Shown here one piece after another: positions 23,201-32,787 of a stretch of DNA of 64,000 nucleotides; the first letter of the stretch is position 1; each line of letters opens with the position of its first letter. Source of the stretch: Arcuatula senhousia (Eukaryota; Mollusca; Bivalvia; Mytilida; Mytilidae); NCBI GenBank assembly GCA_963971305.1, contig OZ020313.1:24151602-24215601 (forward strand), written 5' to 3'. The position numbers were made by a program, and so were the translations under genes. Below the pieces are notes generated by a model. The model was not told where the DNA came from and made no database searches. It saw nothing but the letters and a program-made list of their open reading frames with translations.

Positions 23201-26200
23201 AAAATGCCCTTGTGTCTGTGACTTTGTTTAAAAGGGTAGTAGATGAGTTTAAACACAAATGTCGAGAAAACAAGTAAGTCTTCAAAGTTAACATATACAT
23301 AAATTGATGGTATTATTTCAAAAGTAAAATAAAGTTATTGTCTAATAGTGTTATTTTATATAGAGGGTATTGTGAAAGACAAAAATTTACCTATTACCAT
23401 TGCAATGAGGTGTGCAAAATATTGCATTTGTACAAAATATGTGTTTTATTTCATGTTCACATCCTTTTTAGAGAAATATATAGTAATACCATGTTAAAAT
23501 AATTCCAAGATTATCATTCAAATTTCTTGAAATTATGGGGGGGTCAGGTATTACGTTTTTTATCCATTTTGATTAAATATTCCACCATCTAAAAATAAAT
23601 TGACCAAAAATATACATCATTTGCAAGAAAATTAAAAGAAAAAGAAATATATTATAGGGACAGGAAAGAGGGGAAAAAATCTAGGATTTTTTTAAATTAT
23701 CTAAAGTTTTATTCTCTTCCTTGATTATTAGTTCTACGTTCTTCTTTACAGATTTAATGTTAGAGACTTCCAGTACAATGAGTCAGAGATGGCTGCTGGG
23801 AAAACAGAGATCAGCAAACTGGAGGCTGACAAGAAAAAACAATATGTAATATACTTTATTAAATTCTATTTTTGGCAGTGTCTGCCTTTTGTAGAAACAA
23901 CAGATAGGGGTCACTCTAAACTGTCTCATATCATCTTTGCTTCTACATTTCATTATTGGCAGTATTATCTTAAAACAGCACAATTGAGACAGTGACCATG
24001 GAAATGCTTCATAAGTGATTTTGTGGTGAATTGATTTTCACTTACTGTAAAGGTTCTTATTTTCGTAAGGTATCTATTTTCATGGATTTCACAGTCAAGC
24101 ATTTTTCACGAAATTAAATACCTGGAAATGCAATGAATTGTATGAAATGAATAAGATAATGAGCAAAATTCGTACCCCGTGAACTTTGGTGAAATCATAA
24201 AATCTTGAAAATAAGTACCCATGAAAAAAAGTATGTTTACAGTATTTGCGACAATCATCAGGATATGAAAATTAGAACATGTGAACTGTTTGTCATATCA
24301 AAAGAAACAATATGGAAATAAAACAATTTACATTACTTGAAAACAAAAACATGAATATTCCACACTCAGGGGACCACTTACACAGAATTACAAACAATAT
24401 TTCACAGTATACACTTTTTCTGGGGGTTTTACATAAAGGTAGATTGAAATCTCAATTTAAAAATGATATCTTGTAAAGAATATTACATCCGAATATTCAG
24501 GAACCAATATTGGTACTTAAAAAAAACTTTAAATTTAACTCCAGGCCAATGATAATCTGTTTAAACATGTGAAGTTTTAATGAACTTATATTAATTAATT
24601 AACTTAATAAGAGAAAATAAAATCCTAATTGACAAAAACTGGTTTATGATGTCTTGATTCTGAATTTTGCTTATGTGTTATGCTATTTTTTCAGGGACCA
24701 TTGGTCAAATGGTTGAAGGTGAACTTTGGTGAATGTTTTACAGCATGGATCCATGTCAAAGCTCTTCGAGTGTTTGTAGAATCAGTCCTCAGGTTTGTAG
24801 GAGAAATTTACAACCATTCTCTATAGATTATATTTGTTGTCAGATATGAAATAAGTATACATGACACAATTTCCATATAACAAAAGTAATAAAATCATTG
24901 CAGTGAAAATTTTCTTAAAGCCTTTAATGAACCTGTTGTTTCTACTTGCCATCTTGCAATTGGTCCTGGATAAAAGATAAGTTATGCACGTTAACTTCCA
25001 ATTGGTTGATACTTAAAACATTAGTTTAAATCATATTAGTTCAGTTTTGCAACTAAAACATCTGAGATGGAAAACAATACAGATTTTTTGGCACAAATTA
25101 TTAAACTATTTGATGACCTATCTGTCTTATGAAAAAAGAAGTTTGGTAACTATGTTTTTGTATTTTATTAAGGTGGGACGATACCAAATGACATATATCC
25201 AGATTTTAATTACAATTTACAGACACATAGTTCTTTCTAATATACATCCATATATGAAATAAAAAATGGGGGTCCCGGACCTCGTTTTTGAAATATATGC
25301 ATTTGAAAACTGCAATTTTGGCGGGAAATTAACAAAGACATATAGGAAAAACGCAACTTACACACCCTTTACTTTTACTTTTTTGACACAAAATTTGACT
25401 TGCAATATCCAAATTTTGACCAAAAACTAACATAATGTTCCTTGGAAAATTTGCGATGCAATGAGGTAAAATAAAGGATATGTACCGGACTTCGTTTTTA
25501 AGATACGGTTTCGTAAACATTGCCTATACGTAAAAATAGCAATAGAATCCAACTAAAATTGACGTCGAGTTTTACAACGTTCTGACAGATTTTTCAGTGT
25601 ACAGGTAAATTTTATCGGTAACGTCGTTTTTAACGTAACGTCCCACCTTAAATGCAAACATGTAAAAAAATGAACTGAAACTCCATGAAGAGTTTTCGAC
25701 ATAAGTGTCTTTTAAGAGTGTGCACAGACACATCTTTATGTTCCTAATCTTTGTTGTGGTGGAGAACCAACAAAAAAAGAATAGATACACTCCCAAACTT
25801 AACATTGTAATTTGGTCTTTAATAACTTTCATGTTTACTCTTTCAGGTATGGTTTACCTGTCAATTTTCAAGCCATGATCTTACTACCACACAAAAAATC
25901 TGTCAGAAAGTTACGAGAAGTTTTAAATGATCTATATAGTCATCTGGACAACAGTGCAATGTCAGGAGAAATGGTATGTTCAATAAAATGCAGGTTTGGA
26001 AAATTATTGAATTGAAAAGTCTCCATTATTTCTGTTTTTATATGAACATGAAAAATTGTGGACATCTACTGTAGGCTATTCCATATAAAAAAGGATCTCT
26101 TGGGTCCAGACTGCCTATTATACATGTATTTAGTGGTATCACCAACAATTTAAAATTAATTTATTAATATACATGTAGTATTACATACAAATATTAGATA

Positions 26201-27217
26201 TTTTAACCCCCTACAAACTGATTTCCTAACTCAAGGAAGTTCTGCCTCATGGGACATTTTTTCTGAAACAGCCCTGTGCAGACATTTATTTTTGTGGTAT
26301 CGCAAATGTTTAATAGAACGTTTCAATAAGAAATAAACACTTCATTTTGTTTTAATTTTTTTGGTGATTGCCACCAATGAAAACTATTAAAATTGGTACC
26401 CCACAAAACATTAACAAAACCACAGTTTGACCTTGATGACATTGGATTAATGGATAAATATGGAATTCACCCTAGCGTAAAATGTTTACCTTACAAAATA
26501 GATTCCCTTTTAATCTAGGACTTACAGTAAGACTGAAGAGCTGTATTAACACAATCAAAACATGAATTTCAGACAATTTTTGAGGGAGGTCTGAATTTGG
26601 GTCCTTTTTTAAAAAAATTAATTACCTCTGGATCATTGATTATGTTAAGGTCGCCGGTAACAGCATGGCCACAAGGAGCATATCTAAATTCAGAATGATA
26701 AAGGAATTTTCGTGTCTAGTTCTTCATCAGTTGTAATGGATGTATAGTTAAAAATTATGTTACATGTAGGCTTTTTCTATCTATAAGAATAGATAGGAGG
26801 TTCAGTATTTGTAAAATAGGGTGGTATCAGATCTTTAAATGTAGGATCCATAAAAATACTGTGAAAATAGCCTTTTTTGTCTTATTTACATTTAATGTTT
26901 TGAGAATTTGACAAAGACCTACCAATAGCTAATCAGTTGACAATTCATTTACACACACACACAAAAAAAGAAAAATCACAAAATTTGGCATTAGATAATC
27001 ACAAATTAATCGATGTGCTCCACAACAAATTTTTGTAATGTCTTTGAAAAAAGACAAAATTCATTTCAAGTAATTGGTTTAATATATTTGCAATAATCTT
27101 TTATTTTGGATTTTTTTTCAGACTGGTAACATGGATATACCTGGACTTATGATGGGAAATGTGGACTATTATCCTTATGTATTCTATAAAATATCAACAG
27201 ATTTAATAGAGAAATAA
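14259..27217 (+). CDS. ATP6V1C: V-type proton ATPase subunit C (V1 peripheral stalk), 12 coding exons
   Basis: Coding exons: 14259-14387, 15641-15708, 16299-16384, 17078-17172, 20689-20780, 21216-21314, 22462-22530, 23181-23273, 23752-23845, 24695-24792, 25847-25973, 27122-27217. All junctions are GT-AG and the phases join to one 381-codon frame, against 382 residues in human ATP6V1C1. It begins [20 protein letters not shown] and ends at TAA in 27215-27217. Family landmarks match throughout: [129 protein letters not shown]. Subunit C bridges the EG stators and the membrane a subunit, and its release regulates V1-Vo assembly in known systems. The intron after exon 4 is the longest (3.5 kb) and holds two large elements. 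No stop, frameshift or missing block was found. Confidence 0.97.
15111..15388 (+). repeat. Dispersed repeat family S, intron 1 copy
   Basis: It shares TTGTTGTAGAAATTT, TTTGACACACTGAATTGGAA, GTGCTATAGCAGGCAGGAA, GCACCTGAGTTCACTCATG and CTTTTGACACTCAAATGCCC with 29081-29335. A reverse copy is at 31040-31235 and a decayed forward copy at 36190-36350. No RNA polymerase III box was seen, so whether it is a SINE is open. Confidence 0.6.
16657..16854. mobile_element. MITE of the GGCTATTCC family (intron 3)
   Basis: GGGGCTATTCCAGAAATGAC at the left matches the inverse of GTTATTTCTGAACAGC at 16836-16851. Similar ends occur at 21425-21600, 26074-26275 and 35053-35233. Confidence 0.45.
17274..19082. 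mobile_element. 1.8-kb inverted-repeat element in intron 4
   Basis: Left arm TATACTCAATTTCAGAATAC TGGTACCTTTTTCAA (17274 onward) is the inverse of the right arm ending TGAAATTGAGTATATA at 19082. The match continues inward for about 150 bp through CAATTAGGTGTC/CAATTAGGTCAG and GAGCCATGAAGCA/GAGCCATAAAGCA, and a further pair TTAACCCTT lies near 17455 and 18877. The interior is non-coding and has two near-identical motifs, CGACAATAGTCGCGCGTAGC and CGACAATTGTCGCGCATAGC, the second containing a perfect 12-bp palindrome. Confidence 0.6.
19286..20526 (-). mobile_element. Chimeric F2/F1 hairpin-ended element (intron 4)
   Basis: On the minus strand it starts with the F2 5' end (GCTTCGCCGAGCGCAGTATG, ATACGACCGCA) and ends with the F2 stem-loop (TATACGACCGCAAA / TTTGCGGACGTATA on the plus strand at 19286 onward). 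The middle, about 19560-20000, is family F1 core: the GGCGGCCATG block, the CCAAAAACAGTAGTCTGACC block and the 160-bp unit with AAGGGGTCATCTGACAACTT. F2 units of about 120 bp follow at 20005-20330. It is therefore a mosaic of the two families. It encodes nothing and lies in the intron antisense to the gene. Confidence 0.65.
20807..20898 (+). ncRNA. tRNA-Leu-like SINE head (intron 5)
   Basis: TGGCAGAGCGGTCTAAGGCA matches the A-box and D-arm of leucine-type tRNAs, and GTTCGAGTCC matches the B box (GTTCGANTCC), spaced as in a class II tRNA with a long variable arm. The 5' GGGCCTGG has no pairing 3' partner, so this is not a working tRNA. Downstream DNA to about 20960 is AT-rich. A tRNA-derived SINE or tRNA pseudogene is the best reading. 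It begins 26 bp after the exon 5 donor site. Confidence 0.6.
21425..21600. mobile_element. 176-bp MITE, GGCTATTCC family (intron 6)
   Basis: GGGCTATTCCATTAATAATA AGTTGGGGG is the near inverse of CCCCCCAACTAATCATCAAT GGAATAGCCC at the other end. The open frames that cross it run over the palindrome and are not genes. Confidence 0.65.
22221..22436. mobile_element. 216-bp MITE with TACTGTGG ends (intron 6)
   Basis: TATACTGTGGTTTCATTATT ATTCGTGGGG at the left is the inverse of CCCACAAAAATAAATGAATC CACAGTATA at the right. Family members with related ends are at 24043-24244, 34631-34836, 35348-35745 and 37585-37797. Confidence 0.65.
22611..22795 (-). mobile_element. LINE 3' fragment (intron 7)
   Basis: It starts at the same edge as the other LINE tails (AAGATGTGGAACAAGTG) and shares GTGGTCACTGCTCCC-type and ATTGGCCCAAGA motifs with 45470-45640 and 505-700. 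A copy anchored at the 3' end and truncated at its 5' side is expected of target-primed insertion. Not coding. Confidence 0.55.
24043..24244. mobile_element. 202-bp MITE with TACTGT ends (intron 9)
   Basis: TACTGTAAAGGTTCTTATTT TCGTAAGGTA pairs with the inverse of GAAAATAAGTACCCATGAAA AAAAGTATGTTTACAGTA at the other end, with some mismatches. TA dinucleotides bound both ends. Confidence 0.55.
25172..25647. mobile_element. 476-bp MITE with TTAA target duplication (intron 10)
   Basis: The ends are GGTGGGACG and CGTCCCACC, flanked on both sides by TTAA (25168-25171 and 25648-25651). TTAA duplications are typical of piggyBac-like and Kolobok elements; no transposase is present. It lies between exons 10 and 11 of the V-ATPase C gene. 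Confidence 0.65.
26074..26275. mobile_element. Decayed GGCTATTCC-family MITE (intron 11)
   Basis: GGCTATTCCATATAAAAAAG and the inverse of TTTTTTCTGAAACAGCCC are only roughly complementary, so this is a diverged copy. Confidence 0.3.
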
Positions 27218-29080
27218 GTAGTTCATATGTAGATAGTTTATTTGTGATCATGACATTCCAGTCTGTGTCAAGACAGAGAATTTTATATGTACAGTTAAAA
27301 TTTAAAGCAAAGAATGTGAAAGAATTGTACATTTTTCATTTTTTGGCAATTATATCCATGAAGCCAACATTGAATAATTTTATGTTTCCCCTCCCAACAG
27401 GATTCTTATAGGTTGGGGTAGTAGGTAGGTTGGTAAAATATTTTTTTTTCCAAAAGTAATATTTTGTTGGTGAAAACGTCAAAAAAGCACCCAAAATGAT
27501 GCTTAAAGAAATTATGCTCTATATCTGGCAATAATTTTTTTTAAGCTAGGAACCTTTTTGACTGGGAAGGTCGCAGGATGTGAAACAAACAATATATAAT
27601 TTTTGCCCTGGATCATGGGAAAAACATCAGTTTGTGAATTTTTGAATTTGTAGATTTTGAATTTTGACTATCAAATGAATGAAATCTAATGCTTCATTGA
27701 ACATACATTTTGACAAATTTTACTGCAGTGAACACTGTATAAAAAAACCATAGTATATTTTCCCATTTTCATGGTTAAAGAAAACAAGGTAAATGTGTCA
27801 TTAGAGTCAAGGTTAAGAAAATTTCAATACCAGTAGGATATAGGTACATAAACTAATTTAGTTGTATTATTACTTGTTAAAAAAAAGTTAATCATTTAAT
27901 GCTGTGACCATAAATTTTCGCACTTTATTTTTTTCATAAGGAAAATCTGCCATTCATGACTTGTTTTATTTTATAAATCTTCATTGCATGGTTTTATTTC
28001 TGGATAAAGTATATGTAGATTTATGTATAAATTTTACTTTTCATCTAATTTATACATTCAAAACAGTGTTTTAAACAAGGAACTGACACTGGCCATTTTT
28101 GCCCTCAACCAAAGCAAGTATCAGGGTTAAGATTTCACAAATTAATTTAACCACTGGGTGATGAAATAAATTTCTATTTGGGTTTTTAACCATGTCTGAT
28201 TTTAAATAATGTAATTGGGGAAGGAGGGAAGGTCCTTGGCTTTACTGCAATATTATGCTTGGTTAATAGAGTATAAGCCTGTTCAAGTATGTGAAATAAT
28301 GATGAACTTTTGTATTCAAATATGTTTACCTCAAATCCTTTTGTAAAACAAAACAAAAAGTTAAAACAATAATATAAAGAAGACATAATGCTCCATCTTG
28401 CAAACATTTGGCACGGAGGTACAGATAAACAGACCCAAACACTATATGCCCCCCATTTAAGTAGCCTCTTCGAAATTTTGCATCAGGTTGTCTGATGAAC
28501 CATGACTTCATTTATGGTGGCCTAAATAGATAAACCAAGGGTTTGAAATGAAAAAAACCTCCTAAATTATGAAATATGTATTGTATGGTTAGTAACCAAG
28601 ACAAATTGCTAGTCAAATGTTGTCAGTTTATATGTGATATACAGAAATAGATAGTTAATATAATAAAGATATGAAATTTTTATTTAATGTGTTGTCTTGA
28701 TTGTGTAAATATTATCATGTTATTGAACAACAGGCTCATGGTACTTATTAAAGTTACACTTGTTATGTTGCAAACAACTTATAGGAGTCACTTTGACACT
28801 ATCTGCCGTCTTGCGTTGTCCTGCAGCATTAAAAATTCTGTCACAACTTTTCTGGGCAACTATGTATCAGTCTCTTAATATTTGTCATGTATCTTCCTCT
28901 TATAGTACTTTTTGGTTTAAAGCGATTTTATATCACTAACTCATCTTCTTCCTGTTTACCAAATAGTTTAAGATGCAGGTGATGCATATGTGTTCCATGG
29001 AAGACTGCCATTCTAGTTTTGAAATAAAGGAAACAATAAGACTTTTGAACTTGGAGGATAAATCTCAAATGTTAAAATTT
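27218..29080 (+). other. 3' flank of V-ATPase C gene, likely including its 3' UTR
   Basis: No further exon is seen. A candidate poly(A) signal AATAAA is at 28662-28667, with others at 28165-28170 and 29023-29028; which is used cannot be told. The part 27411-27545 resembles the interior of the MITE at 4941-5191. A fragment near 28386-28475 (ACAGACCCAAACACTATATG CCCCCCAT) resembles the hairpin-ended tails at 37440 and 42990. Confidence 0.35.
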
Positions 29081-29335
29081 GTTGTAGAAATTTGTTTTGT
29101 CTTCCTTTGCTTGATTTGACACACTGAATTGGAAATTAGCAACACAACCAGCGTGCTATAGCAGGCAGGAACCGCTTACTCTTCAGGAGCACCTGAGTTC
29201 ACTCATGTTATGACTTGAGTTCGCGTTGTTGATTTCATTTCGGTTGATTTTGTGTTTCTTACCGGTTTCGTTGTTGGCCTTTCAGACTTTTGACACTCAA
29301 ATGCCCCATTGGTGCCTCTTTGCCTCTTCCATGAG
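29081..29335 (+). repeat. Dispersed repeat family S, intergenic copy
   Basis: It is near-collinear with 15111-15388 (TTTGACACACTGAATTGGAA, CAACGTGCT-like block, GCACCTGAGTTCACTCATG, CTTTTGACACTCAAATGCCC). The minus-strand frame inside it is not conserved in the other copies. Confidence 0.6.
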
Positions 29336-29694
29336 AAAAAACAAAACAAGGAAGACATACTGGAGAAATTGAAGATCTTAATGGTCCTGACTTGGTAGAG
29401 GCATTTCAAAAGAAATTATGAGTTAATACATAGTGCCTTCTTGTTGCAACACATCCATTGTGAAAGTACAGTAAATGATCTTTACAGATAATGAAATATA
29501 AAGTTATTATATTAATCATTCTGATTGTTAATAGCACTGGAGTCCTCTATCAAAATGTTATATTTCCTAATTGGAAAGTGGATGCACAGAAACGTAACTA
29601 TTCATAAATATTTACATAAATTGCCGATGACAAAATATGATAAAAGCCTGAGCAAATGTCTCTTAAAGTGAACTAGGAAATGTGTATGTGCCAT

Positions 29695-30510
29695 TGATGG
29701 CCGACCCATTTTTGAAATAACATTGACCCCCAACTTGTAGTAACATAGATATGGACCTTAAGCAAAGTTGTTAAGTGTAGAATATAGGTTCCAGTGATCT
29801 GATATCAAGTGGGTTTTGTAGCTATTCCCAAGACTCATCATAAAATACAAGTCACAGTGTCCTTATTTTTTTGTGGGTGGTGTTGTGCTACCAAAGACAC
29901 ATCTAGTGGATAGTGTTATGCTATCCAAGACACATCTAGTGCTGAAATACCATTGGCCCCTAACATGTTGTATCTGAGATATGGACCATAGCAAAGAACT
30001 TAACTAAAGTGTTATGGAGGGACATGGGTAAACCTTTATGTCAAACCCACATAATATTAAATTAAAGTTTGTTTTTGCCTACAAAAACGATGTCTCCCCC
30101 TGTTTCCCCCAAAAGTTCCTAAGTTCAAAGGTCCATCACCCCCACAAAAATTTGAGAATAAAAATTTCCTGGTAATGTGCACAACCACATATGGTGTCCT
30201 TCCTATATACCAAGTTTCATTGAATTTGGTTCAGAAGTTTCAGAGGAGTTGCGAGGACAAGATGATAAATGAGGATTTTCAGCAAATTTCTAAGTTCAAA
30301 GAGCCATTACTCCCACAAAAATTTGAGGATCAAAATTTCCTGGTAATATGCACAACTACATATGGTGTTTTTCCTATATACCAAATTTCGTTGAATTTGG
30401 TTCAGTAGTTTCAGAGGAATTGCACTGACAAATTTTGTGACGGACAGAAAGATGGACGGACACAACAAAAACAATTTGTCATCCCACAAAAGTGGGGGAG
30501 AGACATAATG
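29695..30510 (+). mobile_element. Hairpin-ended element with 171-bp internal duplication
   Basis: A block beginning CCCACAAAAATTTGAG occurs at 30141 and 30312, 171 bp apart (shared: ATTTCCTGGTAAT, TGCACAAC, CATATGGTGT, TATATACCAA, TTTCAGAGGA). The tail carries GACGGACAGAAAGATGGACG G and a short hairpin CCCAC-AAAA-GTGGG, ending GAGAGACATAATG. This repeats the plan of families F1 and F2 (duplicated units, GAC-rich tail, 3' stem-loop) with unrelated sequence. The left boundary is approximate; the plus-strand frame spanning the two units is a repeat product. Confidence 0.5.
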
Positions 30511-31039
30511 AAGTTTAAAATGTTGGAAGCAAATACAGTACTGGGAAGTTCTTGTGTATGAATGGCCTATGCAATTAATCTGCATGAGAGATGGGACATT
30601 TATGATGCTGATGCAAATACATACATTGTACCAAATACTAATGGCGTAACTGTGACATAACTTGTTCACATAGAACAGATACAAGAAACAATGTTACCAT
30701 TGGACAAAGCAGTATACACTCTCAGTCAGTAGACCGTGACTGCAGAGATGTACAGCTGAAATATCTTTGTAATTGATTTGTACTGGTGCTAATGCAACTG
30801 CATACCAAATATCACTAGTGCACCACCATTGTTTTATATTAATATAAACAGGTAGGAAAAAATTGTTAACCTTTAACCAAATTAACCTCAAAGTGGTGAA
30901 CCAATGTCATGTTATGTTTTCTTTGCCAATTAGTATTTGACCACAAAGACAGTAGACAGTGACAGCAGGAACATACAAATAAAATATCCTAAAAACTGAT
31001 CTGAAAGAAGCAAAGGTACCAATTTGGTATCCCAATGTC

Positions 31040-31235
31040 AAAAGTCCGATAGGGCAGAGACAAAACCAGTAAACACCAACAAGAACGGGACAAAAACAGA
31101 CATCATGTAAAACATGGAAACACAAAACTAACTGAATATCAATCAACAACGCGAACTCCAGTCGAAAAGAGAGTGAACTCAGGTGCTCCGAAAAGAAATC
31201 AGTTCCTGCTTGCTGTAGCACACCCCTCGTGACCT
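31040..31235 (-). repeat. Dispersed repeat family S, reverse copy
   Basis: The reverse complement reads GAACTGATTTCTTTTCGGAG CACCTGAGTTCACTC, then GCGTTGTTGATT and GTTTTGTCTCTGCCC, aligning with 15111-15388 and 36190-36350. Between 30511 and 31039 no gene or matched repeat was found. Confidence 0.55.
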
Positions 31236-31239
31236 ATTT

Positions 31240-32787
31240 GATGCTATTATGCAACTGCAATGGCAAAATATCAATGGTGTCATAATCTGTTTTCAGACTT
31301 TAAAAATTGTGGCCACCACAATTGGAATCGCCATATCTTATTCTAGCCTTTCACTACCTTTGTCAATTCTTTATGACATTACAAAAGAAACATAACATGA
31401 ATCTAAAACAAATCTTATATTTCAAATACTTTTCTTCAATAAATAAATACATATGCATTAATAAACAACATTTGATATTGGTAAACATGAGAATTTCTTC
31501 TCTAAAGAATATAATTCATTTCATAAATTATATGTCTGAGTAATTTTTTAACTCCCAAAATTGAGTTTATAATCAAAGTTTTGTAGAAAAATTATGACTT
31601 TTTTTTAAGTTAAAAATCAAACAAATATGTAAACATTGTTTACATGTAACAACATAAATGAAATTTATGTGAAACATGTATGTACATTGTACACAATTTA
31701 TGAATCATGAAATTAAAACAAAGACTTTACAATAATATTGGCTTACTAATATTTTGACAATATGTTCATATTAATGAAATTCTATCTAATGAATGAGTTT
31801 TATCTGCACCAAAAATAATAAATAAATTTTATGTTTGAAAAACAATATTAAAATGATTTTAAGCTCAATACACACTGTTTAAAAAGCAGAAAATTGAAAC
31901 ACTTATTGTTACATCCAAGAAAGTTTTATACTGTTAAAACATTTAAAGAACAAATCATAAAAAATGTATTAGTTTTGATAAAATCCTTAGAACAAAAAAT
32001 AAATATTTTACATGAAAGAAAAATAGAATATTATTACTAACAACATAAACTGGTTGATATTATGGACGGAATGTGAAATTTGATAACAAATAAAAAATAA
32101 ATAAGACAAAAATCATTTAAGAAATAACTTGGATGGATTATTTCCAAAAATAAAAACATTTTGAAACATTTTTAACATAAACTGTTGACTTGGACAAAAT
32201 GCTGCTCATCTACAGTATAAATTTATAGCAAAAAAAATGCAACAACATAAATAAAACTACATAACAAAGACAATAAAAGTCATTTTGTTGACAAATGCTT
32301 TATCAGAATATTTAACAAACAAGAATTTGTATACAAAAATATACCTTAAATACACAAATAAAGTTAATAAATAAATTAAATAAAGTCAATATGATGATAT
32401 ATCATTGAATATACTATTTTTTTTTTCATACTCCTACATGTAAGCCTTTAAAATTTAAAATCCAGTTTGCTTTTAATCAGGCTCAAAATTTTCAAATATA
32501 TCTTAAAAGTTATGACCTCATAACCCTATACAATTTAAATGGGAAAATTAATGTCCTTTTGAAAACCTGCCCTATTTAACAAGTGGACAAACTCTCTCAA
32601 ACAGATTGGAAAACAAAGAATAAAAAAATCAAACAAGTATTACAATTTTGCCTATGAAAAAAGAAAATTATCTGATACAGACATTAAAATTTGATGTTAA
32701 AAGGATAGATTTGACTTTTAACAATACTGGATTTTATTGATGATAACTGAACACATTTTTTCTATAGTTAAAAATCAGCCACAACAC
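31240..32787 (-). other. AT-rich 3' flank of DNAAF1
   Basis: A very AT-rich stretch with many A runs and no gene. On the minus strand the nearest AATAAA after the DNAAF1 stop is at 32733-32738, about 50 bp downstream, and could be its poly(A) signal. Other candidates lie farther on. Confidence 0.35.
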
